Source: Lentisphaeria bacterium
GTDB taxonomy: Bacteria; Verrucomicrobiota; Lentisphaeria; Victivallales; Victivallaceae
Direction: 5' to 3'
Assembly (NCBI GenBank): GCA_017462015.1
Contig: JAFTRX010000125.1
Span: 1 to 42,359 of the forward strand
DNA: 42,359 nt
Part shown: one piece after another, positions 1 through 7,820 of the stretch
Layout: each line of letters opens with the position of its first letter
Position numbering within the stretch: position 1 is the first letter of the stretch
Notes under the pieces: model-generated
Database searches by the model: none
What the model saw: only the letters and a program-made list of their open reading frames with translations
Told to the model about the DNA's origin: nothing
Made by a program: the position numbers and the translations under genes

Positions 1-272
1 CATAAGCCACCGGCAGGTGGCGCAACTTACCACTACCCTGGTCGCCGACAGGCGACACAAAAGCCAGCCCAGCCTATAGGCACCGAAAAAACGCCGATAG
101 GCGTTCCATAAGCCACCGTCAGGTGGCGCAACTTACCACTACCCTGGTCGCCGACAGACGACACAAAAGCCAGCCCAGCCTATAGGCACCGAAAAAACGC
201 CGACAGGCGTTCCATAAGCCACCGTCAGGTGGCGCAACTTACCACTACCCTGGTCGCCGACAGGCGACACAC
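1..272. repeat. 106-bp tandem repeat made of small hairpins
   Basis: Two full copies (1-106 and 107-212) and a partial third (213 to about 272) follow one another with an exact 106-bp period; the array probably continues left of the window. Each unit carries three inverted repeats with four-base loops: GCCACC/GGTGGC (first copy about 6-21), GTCGCC/GGCGAC (41-56) and AACGCC/GGCGTT (90-105). It also has the palindrome GCCTATAGGC (72-81). All four share a CC-NNNN-GG core (loops GGCA, GTCA, GACA, GATA, TATA). Copies differ mainly at loop positions; copy 2 has one arm mismatch (GACGAC). No coding function is evident. Confidence 0.9.
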
Positions 273-342
273 CCTCCAGCCAAGTCCGTAGGCGGCGATA
301 TCGCGCCGCTAATGTGAGTTTTTCCAAGGCGGCGGCGAGGGC

Positions 343-358
343 GTGGACTATTGTCCTC
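343..358. repeat. 16-bp dispersed repeat, copy A
   Basis: The 16 bases GTGGACTATTGTCCTC occur here and, exactly reverse-complemented, at 36044-36059. Both copies lie in non-coding DNA and contain the short inverted repeat GGAC/GTCC around a 4-base loop. A single 16-bp match in 42 kb is close to chance, so the claim that this is a repeat family is weak. Confidence 0.35.
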
Positions 359-383
359 AACCGAGCCGCCGTCCGCCGGAAAG

Positions 384-401
384 GCTCGCAGTAGCAAGCG
401 A
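384..401 (-). terminator. Hairpin downstream of mcsB
   Basis: CTCGC and GCGAG arms flank an 8-base loop, starting 13 bases past the mcsB stop codon in the direction of transcription. No clear U-tract follows. A similar hairpin (CTCGCAGTA ... GCGAGAT) lies at 35256-35276 behind the DUF4838 operon, suggesting a recurring 3'-end element. Confidence 0.4.
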
Positions 402-414
402 GATCGTCGCCTCT

Positions 415-1473
415 CTATTTGAGTTTTTGGCGGCATAATTCCGCGCGGGAGATGTCGCGTTCAGTGTCGGAAAGAGAACGGCCGGCGGATTTTTGCAAGT
501 GGGCAGAACCGATGGCGATGAAAAGTTCGTTTACAGCTTTGATGTCGATCGAGGCGAAGAATCCCATATCGACACCCATGCGGACGAAGGAGAGGGATTG
601 CAATGTTTCTGCGCTGGAAAGTTTGTAACTGTGGCGCAGGATGCCGTAAGCGCGACCGATGTTGTCAAGGAGAGTGAAGCGGTCACGCTGGAGAAGATTT
701 TTGCGTGCCTGTTTTTCGTGCAGGATGAGTTGAGTTATGACTGCATCGAGAGAAGCGATGGTCTTGGCTTCACTTTCGCCGAGAGTGTATTGGTTGGATA
801 TCTGGAAGAGGTTGCCGCGGTTGTCGGTGCCTTCGCCGAAGATGCCGCGTACTGCCAGATGAAGTTTGTTGATGCCCTGAATGGTGGGCAGGATTTGACC
901 GGAAAGAACGAGGGCAGGGAGGTGGAGCATTACAGAAGCGCGCATGCCGGTACCGGCATTGGTGGGGCAGCTGGTGAGGAAACCTAGCTGATTGTCGAAG
1001 GCGAATTCCAGTTGCTCACTTAACGCATCGTCGATAGCGTTGATTTCTTCATAAACTTCCTGAAGTTGAAAACCGGGACGGATGGATTGCATCCGGATCT
1101 GGTCTTCTTCGTTGACCATGATGGAGCAGCGTTCCAGAGGGCAGACCAGCAAACGCTTGCCCTCCAGCGGGGGGGCGATAAATTCCGCGCTGGCAAGGCG
1201 GCGTTCAAGGAGAACGTTGCGGTCGATGTCAGAAAGTTGAGCAAGGTCGAATTCCCGGTGTTTTTTGCCGAAATCCAGAATATGTCCGTCATTGACCGCC
1301 GCAGTTATTTTGTCGCAGATATCGCATTTTTCCTCTTGCGATGCGGCGTTGGGGAAGGGGAGTCCCGCCAGATTGCGGGCAAGCCGGATACGGGTGGAAA
1401 GGGCGATCTCCCCCGGAGCATTGTCGAGAAAACTTACCGGAAGAGAGAAGAGGTCGTCGATCGGGCTGCTCAT
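415..1473 (-). CDS. mcsB: Protein arginine kinase McsB
   Basis: 352 residues, the usual McsB length, a cytoplasmic ATP:guanido-phosphotransferase-fold kinase that phosphorylates arginine side chains. In Firmicutes this marks proteins for ClpC-ClpP. The sequence shows the N-terminal STRIRLARNL segment and the family signature CPTNAGTGMRASVMLHLPAL, both typical of bacterial McsB rather than creatine or arginine kinases. The ATG overlaps the mcsA stop by four bases (ATGA), so the two are translationally coupled. Neither ctsR nor clpC, the classical partners, is adjacent; the flank beyond the stop is non-coding repeat DNA. Identification is firm; the role in this organism is inferred. Confidence 0.96.
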   Translation of the reverse strand: MSSPIDDLFSLPVSFLDNAPGEIALSTRIRLARNLAGLPFPNAASQEEKCDICDKITAAVNDGHILDFGKKHREFDLAQLSDIDRNVLLERRLASAEFIAPPLEGKRLLVCPLERCSIMVNEEDQIRMQSIRPGFQLQEVYEEINAIDDALSEQLEFAFDNQLGFLTSCPTNAGTGMRASVMLHLPALVLSGQILPTIQGINKLHLAVRGIFGEGTDNRGNLFQISNQYTLGESEAKTIASLDAVITQLILHEKQARKNLLQRDRFTLLDNIGRAYGILRHSYKLSSAETLQSLSFVRMGVDMGFFASIDIKAVNELFIAIGSAHLQKSAGRSLSDTERDISRAELCRQKLK

Positions 1474-2018
1474 GCTTCCATCTCCTCAAGTTGTTTGCGG
1501 ATAAGATTGATGCGGTCGCGGCAGACGGCGGCGTGTTCGTACTCTTCGCGGGAGACGGCATCGGCAAGTTCGGTTTGCAGTTTTTTCAATTCCTGACGGA
1601 GCGCTCCGGAAGCCGGGGCGTTGGGAGTACGGGGATGTTTACCCAGGTGAATTGCACTGCGCTGAACTTGCGAAAAGGCATCGGCAAGGAGAGCGGAAAA
1701 GACGTTGTAACACTCCGGACAACCGACTTTGCCGTTGCTGGAACGGATTTTTTCCGTAGTCCAGGAGCAGACCGGGCAGGTCAGGGTTTCGGCGGGGGGA
1801 GTGTCGGCAGTTTCCGTTGCGGGCTTTTCCTCTTTTGCATTTTTGGCTGCGGCATTGAAGAGAAGCTCTGAAAGTTTGAAGCCGAGGGCGCCGAGTTCGC
1901 CCTGTTCTTCGCGTTTTTCGGCACATTCCGCGCAGAGGTGGGTGCTTTTGCACTCGCCGTTGTGGAACTCTTTTATGTGAACCGTTGCTTCACGGATTTT
2001 ACAAATATCGCACATCAT
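1470..2018 (-). CDS. mcsA: McsA, zinc-finger/UVR-motif activator of McsB
   Basis: About 182 residues. McsA activates the McsB arginine kinase. Two zinc-binding CxxC pairs form the N-terminal finger (CDIC and CAEC) and a second finger follows (CPVC and CPEC). A C-terminal UVR motif (LKKLQTELADAVSREEYEHA, followed by AAVCRDR) resembles UvrB/UvrC. The frame is open to an ATG at 2036, but that ATG sits on the GGAG ribosome-binding site. The start at 2018 (MMCDICK) lies 12 bases after this GGAG and is preferred. It is the first gene of the mcsA-mcsB pair and has a good promoter just upstream. Confidence 0.93.
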   Translation of the reverse strand: MMCDICKIREATVHIKEFHNGECKSTHLCAECAEKREEQGELGALGFKLSELLFNAAAKNAKEEKPATETADTPPAETLTCPVCSWTTEKIRSSNGKVGCPECYNVFSALLADAFSQVQRSAIHLGKHPRTPNAPASGALRQELKKLQTELADAVSREEYEHAAVCRDRINLIRKQLEEMEA

Positions 2019-2057
2019 GATCGAAAAAAACTCCATCGTTATTATTCATCGTACAAT

Positions 2058-2086
2058 ACTATACCATCAACTCAATAAAAATGCAA
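2058..2086 (-). promoter_or_regulatory. Promoter for mcsAB
   Basis: On the minus strand, -35 TTGCAT (2081-2086), a 17-base spacer and -10 TATAGT (2058-2063) lie in AT-rich DNA. Transcription would start near 2051, about 33 bases before the mcsA start. Confidence 0.5.
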
Positions 2087-2104
2087 ATTTTAAAGTTTCA
2101 AGGG

Positions 2105-2132
2105 TTGAAAAATTTTTTTTAAATGCTATTTT
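2105..2132 (+). promoter_or_regulatory. Possible promoter for the CorA operon
   Basis: TTGAAA (2105-2110), a 16-base spacer and TATTTT (2127-2132) with an extended TG two bases upstream. It diverges from the mcsA promoter. It would give a leader of roughly 240 bases before the transporter gene, containing the small ORF at 2194. Confidence 0.35.
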
Positions 2133-2193
2133 TTATAGAATACAAGGCAGTTTTTGCCGGAAATCAAGAAAAACAACTTCAGGAAGACAGATA

Positions 2194-2274
2194 ATGAGCA
2201 GTATAGATGACCCCGGACCCCGAGAGTGTTGTGCCGGAACGCTCAGATTTGAGATTCCTGCCGGGAAGTTTTGA
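2194..2274 (+). CDS. Possible 26-residue leader peptide upstream of the CorA gene
   Basis: ATG at 2194 is preceded by AGGA (2181-2184) at nine-base spacing and encodes a 26-residue peptide beginning MSSIDDPGPRECC. The acidic and proline residues DDPGP near the N-terminus recall the MgtL leader peptide of enterobacterial mgtA (EPDP), where such runs destabilise ribosomes at low Mg2+. The downstream gene is a CorA-family ion transporter, and about 105 bases separate the stop from its start. GC-rich segments near the stop could pair in alternative ways: CCGGG 2261-2265 with CCCGG 2289-2293, or CCGGA 2234-2238 with TCCGG 2311-2315. Translation and regulation are inferred; it may be a chance ORF. 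Confidence 0.4.
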   Translation: MSSIDDPGPRECCAGTLRFEIPAGKF

Positions 2275-2379
2275 CCGTTTGGTATCCCCCCGGATGAACC
2301 TGTCTGACGCTCCGGTCGGAATCGGAAGCAAGTCACCCTTTGCTTTGAGTATGCAGAGAAAATCAAAGGAAGCAGGAAA

Positions 2380-3330
2380 ATGTTGAAATGTTATGAACTG
2401 GTGGATGGCAGAATCCAGCGTTGCCCGCAGGGACAGCTGGGATGTATTCAGGTTTACAGCGATCCGTCGGATGAAGAAAAAGCCTATCTGGTCGAACAGT
2501 GCAAAATCGACAATCACACGCTGGCATCCGCATTGGACGAAGATGAAATAAGCCGTCTGGAATTTGAAGAAAATCATGTTGCGGTCATTATGAAAAGACC
2601 GCAGGATGTCGGTATGGACCGGCGGATGACCTTCCGGGTGTCGTCGATCGGAGCGTTTTTGTTTGAAGACCGTATCATAATTATTCAGAACGATGATATG
2701 CCGTTGTTTGAACACGGACGGATGCCGTTGCGCGGCAACAGTATTCCCGGAGTGCTGCTCCGGCTGCTTCATCAATCCACGCGGCACTTTCTTCAGCACT
2801 TGCGGCTCATCCGCACCATATCCGATGAAATTGAAAAGAAGATCGAATATGCGGTGACCAACAAGAGTTTGGTAAATATGTTTGTACTGCAGAAAAGTTT
2901 GACCTATTATGAAGCGGCGATCGGAGCTAATTTGCTGTTGATGGGGAAATTGCGCAGTGCCGCAGGACGGATCGGTTTCAAGGAAGCTGAACTTGAGTTT
3001 CTGGAAGATATCACCATTGAAAACAAGCAGAGTGATAATGTTTCCCGGATTTATGCCGCGATTTTGCGAAGCATGTCGGAGTCGCGCAGTTCAGTTGCCA
3101 GCAATAATATGTCCGTCATCATGCGGTATCTGGCGATCATCAATATCGTGTTCCTGCCGTTGACGGTGATAACCGGTGTCGGCGGCATGTCGGAGTTTAC
3201 CATGATGACCGAAGGGGTCTGGTGGCCGCATGCATACTCCGCGCTGGCGGTGTTTATGGTGGCGGTTGGATTTATAACCTATCTTCTGGTGCGCGGCATC
3301 GGGGAATCTCGTAACTCCCGGAGGCGGTGA
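2380..3330 (+). CDS. CorA-family divalent cation transporter
   Basis: 316 residues, the normal CorA size: a soluble, charged N-terminal domain followed by two C-terminal membrane helices (about residues 245-266 and 284-306). Family members form pentamers that carry Mg2+ or related ions across the inner membrane. The loop after the first helix normally reads GMN; here it is GMS (about residues 269-271, GVGGMSEF), a change at a residue important for ion selection. AAAGGA lies nine bases before the ATG at 2380. The stop is one base from the next gene, implying an operon with the two membrane proteins that follow. Ion specificity cannot be read from the sequence. Confidence 0.85.
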   Translation: MLKCYELVDGRIQRCPQGQLGCIQVYSDPSDEEKAYLVEQCKIDNHTLASALDEDEISRLEFEENHVAVIMKRPQDVGMDRRMTFRVSSIGAFLFEDRIIIIQNDDMPLFEHGRMPLRGNSIPGVLLRLLHQSTRHFLQHLRLIRTISDEIEKKIEYAVTNKSLVNMFVLQKSLTYYEAAIGANLLLMGKLRSAAGRIGFKEAELEFLEDITIENKQSDNVSRIYAAILRSMSESRSSVASNNMSVIMRYLAIINIVFLPLTVITGVGGMSEFTMMTEGVWWPHAYSALAVFMVAVGFITYLLVRGIGESRNSRRR

Positions 3331-3331
3331 C

Positions 3332-3862
3332 ATGGCTAAGAAAAAGAAAAATCTTTCGGTCGTTCCCGGCCGCCGTATCAAGGAAAAAATGCGTGTTTCC
3401 ATGCGCGGGTTTGACCTTGCCATGCTGGCGTATGTCGTTGTAATATTGGCAAGTACGCTGGTGGGGCGATGCGGGGATTATGATTTGGGAAGTGCCAATC
3501 TCCATGGTTTTGCGTTGTGGTTTTTGCTGATTCCGGCATATTTGATTTTGGAAGTGTTGAGTCTGGTCAATTATGTGGGGAATTTTAATTGGGACTGCAC
3601 CGGATTTGAAGCAGAAATACTGGGAATTTGCAATCTTGCCATGGCGCTGAGCTGGTGGCTGTATGTGCGGTTGCGCGGCAGCCGGTGGAGCGTGCAAACG
3701 GTGCGAAACATCCGGATGTTTGTGCTGATAATGGTGTTTTGGGGCGTGTTTCAACTGGGATGCAGTGCTGTGTTGTGGATGTGGCAGCATGGCGGATTCA
3801 GTTCGTTCAACCGTCATCTTGTTACGAAGAAAGCCGGGACGGTGACAGCTCAGGAAAAGTAA
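3332..3862 (+). CDS. Four-helix membrane protein of unknown function
   Basis: 176 residues that I do not recognise. A basic N-terminus (MAKKKKNLSVVPGRR) precedes four hydrophobic segments at about residues 26-46, 58-82, 93-112 and 128-150, so it is probably an inner-membrane protein with a basic cytoplasmic start. No catalytic motif is visible. The ATG follows the transporter stop after one base and the next gene starts 13 bases downstream, so it is very likely co-transcribed with both. A partner or accessory role in transport is only a guess from position. Confidence 0.75.
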   Translation: MAKKKKNLSVVPGRRIKEKMRVSMRGFDLAMLAYVVVILASTLVGRCGDYDLGSANLHGFALWFLLIPAYLILEVLSLVNYVGNFNWDCTGFEAEILGICNLAMALSWWLYVRLRGSRWSVQTVRNIRMFVLIMVFWGVFQLGCSAVLWMWQHGGFSSFNRHLVTKKAGTVTAQEK

Positions 3863-3875
3863 CAGGGGAATTTGC

Positions 3876-4781
3876 ATGTCTTTCGGAGTTTCTCTTGCTG
3901 TTGCTACGGCATTGATGCAGTCGCTCTCCTATCTGGCAAGCGGGGCGTTCATCAAAAAACACCAATCCGCGTTTAAACTGCTCATAGTTTCCCAGTTGTT
4001 CATGGGGGCATGCAGTGTGGTTCTGCTGCCGTTTTTTCTGTCACAGGATGTGGTGGAGGCTTTGCGGGGCGGATGGTATTTTCTCATAGTCTGGATAACG
4101 ATGTTCTGTTTGGGGCAGACGGGGTTTTTCATTGCGCAGAAGTACATAGAACCCAGCCGGTTGGCATCGTTGCTGGGGTTGAAGATCATTGTCTTGTCCG
4201 CGTTGTGGATGATTTTTAACGGGAAGATGCTCAATTTGCTGCAATTTGCCGGAGTGATATTGGGCGTTGCGGCGGCATTTGCGATGAACTGGAGCGGCGG
4301 AAAGCAGCTGCATCGGAAAGGGATCGCGGCGTTGGCGATGACATTGGTCTGTTATTCGCTGACCGATTTGTCGGAAACGGCAATGGTGAATATGGTTGAC
4401 CGGGGGAATGTGGTAAAAGCCGGAATATCCATCACGCTGTGCTGTTATACCGTGTTGGGGATATGCAGTTTGCCGTTTGTTAAAAAAGTCCGGTGGAACT
4501 TTGCTATGCAGATGGATTCCTGTGCTTTTGCCGTCATTTGGCTCCTGTCGCAGATGACACTGTTGATCTGCTTTGGAATTTTAGGACCGGTATTCGGAAA
4601 TGTCGTCCAATCTTCAAGGGGATTGTTTTCTGTTTTGCTGGGGGTGCTGGCCTGCCGTTTCGGAATGTCGCAAGTGGAAAACAAAATCTCTTCGGGGATG
4701 TGGTTCCGGCGCGGATTTGCCGCATTGCTGATGCTGATAAGCATAGTTTGTTTCAGTTTCGGTAAAATCATCGGCGGATAA
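3876..4781 (+). CDS. EamA/DMT-superfamily transporter-like membrane protein
   Basis: 301 residues, almost entirely hydrophobic, with about ten predicted membrane helices arranged as two halves, the pattern and length of drug/metabolite transporter (EamA) proteins. Conserved-looking small-residue helices such as AGVILGVAAAFAMNW fit that family. The first ATG is preceded by AGGGGA. Substrate is unknown: the superfamily covers amino acids, nucleotide sugars and many metabolites. It is the last gene of the CorA cluster; the following 80 bases contain the promoter of the next operon. Confidence 0.7.
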   Translation: MSFGVSLAVATALMQSLSYLASGAFIKKHQSAFKLLIVSQLFMGACSVVLLPFFLSQDVVEALRGGWYFLIVWITMFCLGQTGFFIAQKYIEPSRLASLLGLKIIVLSALWMIFNGKMLNLLQFAGVILGVAAAFAMNWSGGKQLHRKGIAALAMTLVCYSLTDLSETAMVNMVDRGNVVKAGISITLCCYTVLGICSLPFVKKVRWNFAMQMDSCAFAVIWLLSQMTLLICFGILGPVFGNVVQSSRGLFSVLLGVLACRFGMSQVENKISSGMWFRRGFAALLMLISIVCFSFGKIIGG

Positions 4782-4792
4782 GGCTTGAAAGT

Positions 4793-4818
4793 TTGCCACT
4801 CCGGTGGTATCTTATAAT
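4793..4818 (+). promoter_or_regulatory. Promoter region for the aldolase operon
   Basis: A perfect -10 TATAAT (4813-4818) follows TTGCCA (4793-4798) at 14 bases. Using TAATAA (4815-4820) instead gives 16. A second TATAAT occurs at 4841-4846. The region is AT-rich and sits 50 bases before the gene; the exact -35 is uncertain. Confidence 0.4.
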
Positions 4819-4867
4819 AAGTGTAGAAAAGTCGTTAAATTATAATAAAACTTGAAGGACCTTGAAA

Positions 4868-6763
4868 ATGTCATTGAAAACCATTGCCGAGTTGTCGCAC
4901 CTTTACGGTGCCGATGCCGATTTTATTCTTGCCGGAGGCGGTAATACCTCGTTCAAAGATGAGAAATATCTTTACGTCAAACCCAGCGGAGTGTCGCTGG
5001 CGGCGATCAAGGAGAGCGATTTCGTCAAGATGGATCGGGAGATCCTCCGTTCCTGTTTTGCGCTGAGTGATTTTGCCAGTGCCGCCGAGCGGGAAGCGAA
5101 AGTCAAAAAAGTGATGACCTTTGCCATCGAAGGCGAGGGCGGCCGTCCCTCAGTTGAAGCTCCGATGCATGAAATCATGCCGTTCAAGTTTGTCGTCCAC
5201 ACGCACCCCGCGCTGGTCAACGGCATGACCTGCGGTCAGGATGGTAAAGCGGTTTGCGCCAAACTGTTTCCGACGGCGATGTGGGTGGATTATTGTGATC
5301 CCGGCTTTGTCCTTGCCAAAGAGGTTTACGATCGCTGCGCTGAATACCGGAAGGCGAACAACTGTGATCCGCAGGTGATTTTCCTGCAGAACCACGGTGT
5401 TTTTGTCGGAGCGGACAGCGAAGAGGAGATGAAGAATATTTACTCTTCCATCATGGATGTGTTGAAAAAATATTGTGCAGAGCAGGGCGTTTCCACGGAG
5501 TTCAGCAAGGCGGATGCTCCGTGCATGGAGACGGTCATGGAGTATGCTCCGGTTCTGCGCGGATATATGCGCGGCGATAAAAAAGCCAAATGTGTCACCG
5601 TTTGCAGCAGTGGGGCGTTCTCCATTCCGGCAGGTCCGTTGACCCCCGATCATCTGGTTTACGCTAAAGCTTTCGGCGTGAAGAGCGATGTCGTGGACGA
5701 AGCGGTCATTGATGCATTTACGGCAAAGCGCGGTTATGCGCCGCGGATGGTCGAAGTACCGGGAAAAGCGGTCTTCTGTGCCGGAAAGAATAAAGCTGCG
5801 GCGGAAACGGTGCTGGCTCTTGCGGAAAACGGTTCCCGGATCGAACAGATCGCCGCTGCATTCGGCGGAGTGCATTATCTTTCTGATGCCCAGCGGGAAT
5901 TTATTGAAAACTGGGAAGTTGAATCCTATCGCGCCAAAGTCGCTTCCGGAAGCGATGCCATGCTTACCGGAATGGTGGCAGTCGTCACCGGCGGAGCGCA
6001 GGGATTCGGTTACGGTATCGCCAAAGGACTTGCCGCGCTTGGAGCTGATGTTGCCATTGCCGACTTGAATGCTGAAGGCGCCGCGAAAGCGGCAGCCGAA
6101 CTGGGTAAAGGCGCCCGGGGCTTTGCGGTGAATGTCGCCGATGAAGCATCGGTTGAAAAACTGATTGCCGATGTGGTTGCAGCTTACGGCGGCGTTGACC
6201 TCTTTGTCGCCAATGCCGGTGTCGCCCGTGCCGGTTCGGTCAAAACATTTGAGATGAAAGATTGGCAGTTTGTCACTGACATCAACTACAACGGATTTTT
6301 CCTTTGCACCAAATATTGCGCCCGGGTCATGTCCAAACAGAATCAGGCGAGCAATTTGTGGACCGATATCGTCCAGGTCAACTCCAAGAGCGGTTTGAGC
6401 GGTTCCAAAAACAACGGTGCATACGCCGGAAGCAAGTTCGGCGGACTGGGATTGGTGCAGAGTTTTGCGCTGGAACTGGTCGCTGACCGGATCAAAGTCA
6501 ATGCGGTGTGTCCCGGAAATTACCTCGACGGGCCCTTGTGGAGCGACCCGGTTCGCGGACTTTTTGTCCAGTACCTCAACGCCGGAAAAGTTCCGGGAGC
6601 GAAGAATGTGGACGATGTGCGCCGCCATTACGAAAGTCAGGTTCCCATGAGCCGGGGATGTTTCCCCGAAGATGTGGTGAAAGCTATCTGTTATGCCGCC
6701 GTGCAGCAGTATGAAACCGGACAGGCTATCCCGGTGACCGGCGGTCAGACGATGTTGAATTGA
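4868..6763 (+). CDS. Bifunctional class II aldolase / short-chain dehydrogenase
   Basis: About 631 residues in two fused parts. Residues 1-350 are a class II aldolase (RhaD/FucA-like) with zinc ligands in HTH (111-113) and NHG (H176). Residues 365-631 are an NAD(P)-dependent short-chain dehydrogenase with the nucleotide loop TGGAQGFG (374-381), a NAG motif and the catalytic YAGSK (Y519, K523). Such fusions are known as rhamnulose-1-phosphate aldolase/lactaldehyde dehydrogenase proteins: the aldolase cleaves a deoxyketose phosphate and the dehydrogenase handles the lactaldehyde. The ATG at 4868 follows GAAGGA by eight bases; an upstream in-frame TTG (4862) is less likely. A sugar kinase follows, fitting deoxysugar catabolism; the exact sugar is inferred. 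Confidence 0.88.
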   Translation: MSLKTIAELSHLYGADADFILAGGGNTSFKDEKYLYVKPSGVSLAAIKESDFVKMDREILRSCFALSDFASAAEREAKVKKVMTFAIEGEGGRPSVEAPMHEIMPFKFVVHTHPALVNGMTCGQDGKAVCAKLFPTAMWVDYCDPGFVLAKEVYDRCAEYRKANNCDPQVIFLQNHGVFVGADSEEEMKNIYSSIMDVLKKYCAEQGVSTEFSKADAPCMETVMEYAPVLRGYMRGDKKAKCVTVCSSGAFSIPAGPLTPDHLVYAKAFGVKSDVVDEAVIDAFTAKRGYAPRMVEVPGKAVFCAGKNKAAAETVLALAENGSRIEQIAAAFGGVHYLSDAQREFIENWEVESYRAKVASGSDAMLTGMVAVVTGGAQGFGYGIAKGLAALGADVAIADLNAEGAAKAAAELGKGARGFAVNVADEASVEKLIADVVAAYGGVDLFVANAGVARAGSVKTFEMKDWQFVTDINYNGFFLCTKYCARVMSKQNQASNLWTDIVQVNSKSGLSGSKNNGAYAGSKFGGLGLVQSFALELVADRIKVNAVCPGNYLDGPLWSDPVRGLFVQYLNAGKVPGAKNVDDVRRHYESQVPMSRGCFPEDVVKAICYAAVQQYETGQAIPVTGGQTMLN

Positions 6764-6785
6764 TGAAAAATATAAAGAGGAGAAT

Positions 6786-7814
6786 ATGATTATGAGAAAC
6801 GGAATTATCGGTGCCGGTAACTGGGTTCTGGACAAGGTGAAAACCATTGACCGCTGGCCCGGAGAAGGAAACTTGTGCAATATCACCAAAGAGGTGTTTG
6901 CTCCCGGCGGCGGCCCTGCCAACGTGCTGTTTGATATCAGCGCCGCCGATCCCAATCTTCCGCTGTATGCTGCCGGAAAACTGGGCAAGGACAGCGAAGG
7001 CGATTATCTGATGGCGGAGATCGAAAAGCGCAACATCGACGGCAGTTTCATGAAGCGCAGTGAAACGGTTTCGACCAGTTATACCGACGTGATGTCCGGC
7101 AACGGCAAGAGAACCTTTTTCCATTGCCGCGGTGCCAACGCGGAGTTGTGCTGCGAAGATCTGGAAAACATCGACGTTCCTGCCAAATTTTTCTATCTCG
7201 GCTATCTTTTGCTTCTGGACTCGCTGGATGCTCCCGATGCCGAATACGGAACCAAAGCGGTGCGTCTGCTCAAAGCGATGCGGGAAAAAGGTTACAAGAC
7301 GGTCGTTGACTTTGTTTCCGAAGCTCCGGAAAAATTCCGTACTGCGGTTCTCCCGGCTCTGCCCTACATCGACATTCTCATTGTGAACGAAGTTGAAACT
7401 GCCTGCTGCTGCGGTTTTGATTTGCGTGATGCTGACGGCAAGCTGTTGTGGCAGAAACTGCCCGCCGCCGTCGACTTCATGCTGGAACATGGTGTGCGCG
7501 ATACGGTCGTTATCCACTTTCCCGAAGGCGCGTGTGCCAAAGAACGCAACGGCGAATACCTTTACCGCCCATCCTGCCGCATCACCAAAGCGGAAATCGT
7601 CGGCAGCAACGGTGCCGGTGATGCGTTCTGCGCCGGTGTGATGTACGCGCTTCATCAGGAGTGGCCGCTGGAAAAGGCTTTGGCTCTGGGCGGTGCCTCC
7701 AGTAACTTCAATCTCCGTTCTGCCACGGCAAGCGGCGGTGCGGTCTCTTTGGAAAAGATGCTCAACTATCTTGAAAATTGCCAGTTTGAAGCACTTCCGG
7801 AAGGGATGTGTTGA
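6786..7814 (+). CDS. PfkB-family carbohydrate kinase
   Basis: 342 residues, a ribokinase-fold sugar kinase. It has the N-terminal glycine pair region FAPGGGPAN and the C-terminal ATP-site signature SNGAGDAF (G276-D279), with D279 the expected catalytic base. It probably phosphorylates the sugar whose phosphate is cleaved by the preceding aldolase, as the two start 22 bases apart in one operon. The first ATG is at 6786, but the GGAG (6779-6782) is only three bases away. The ATG at 6792 has nine-base spacing and may be the true start. The substrate cannot be assigned: PfkB kinases act on ribose, fructose, deoxyketoses and nucleosides. Confidence 0.85.
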   Translation: MIMRNGIIGAGNWVLDKVKTIDRWPGEGNLCNITKEVFAPGGGPANVLFDISAADPNLPLYAAGKLGKDSEGDYLMAEIEKRNIDGSFMKRSETVSTSYTDVMSGNGKRTFFHCRGANAELCCEDLENIDVPAKFFYLGYLLLLDSLDAPDAEYGTKAVRLLKAMREKGYKTVVDFVSEAPEKFRTAVLPALPYIDILIVNEVETACCCGFDLRDADGKLLWQKLPAAVDFMLEHGVRDTVVIHFPEGACAKERNGEYLYRPSCRITKAEIVGSNGAGDAFCAGVMYALHQEWPLEKALALGGASSNFNLRSATASGGAVSLEKMLNYLENCQFEALPEGMC

Positions 7815-7820
7815 CAAGTC

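Noticed and set aside
1-272. CRISPR array
   Set aside because: The whole 106-base unit repeats; there are no unique spacers of constant length and no cas genes.
139-436. Two minus-strand ORFs of 63 and 73 codons over the left repeat
   Set aside because: Their sequence is the translation of tandem hairpins, with no ribosome-binding site.
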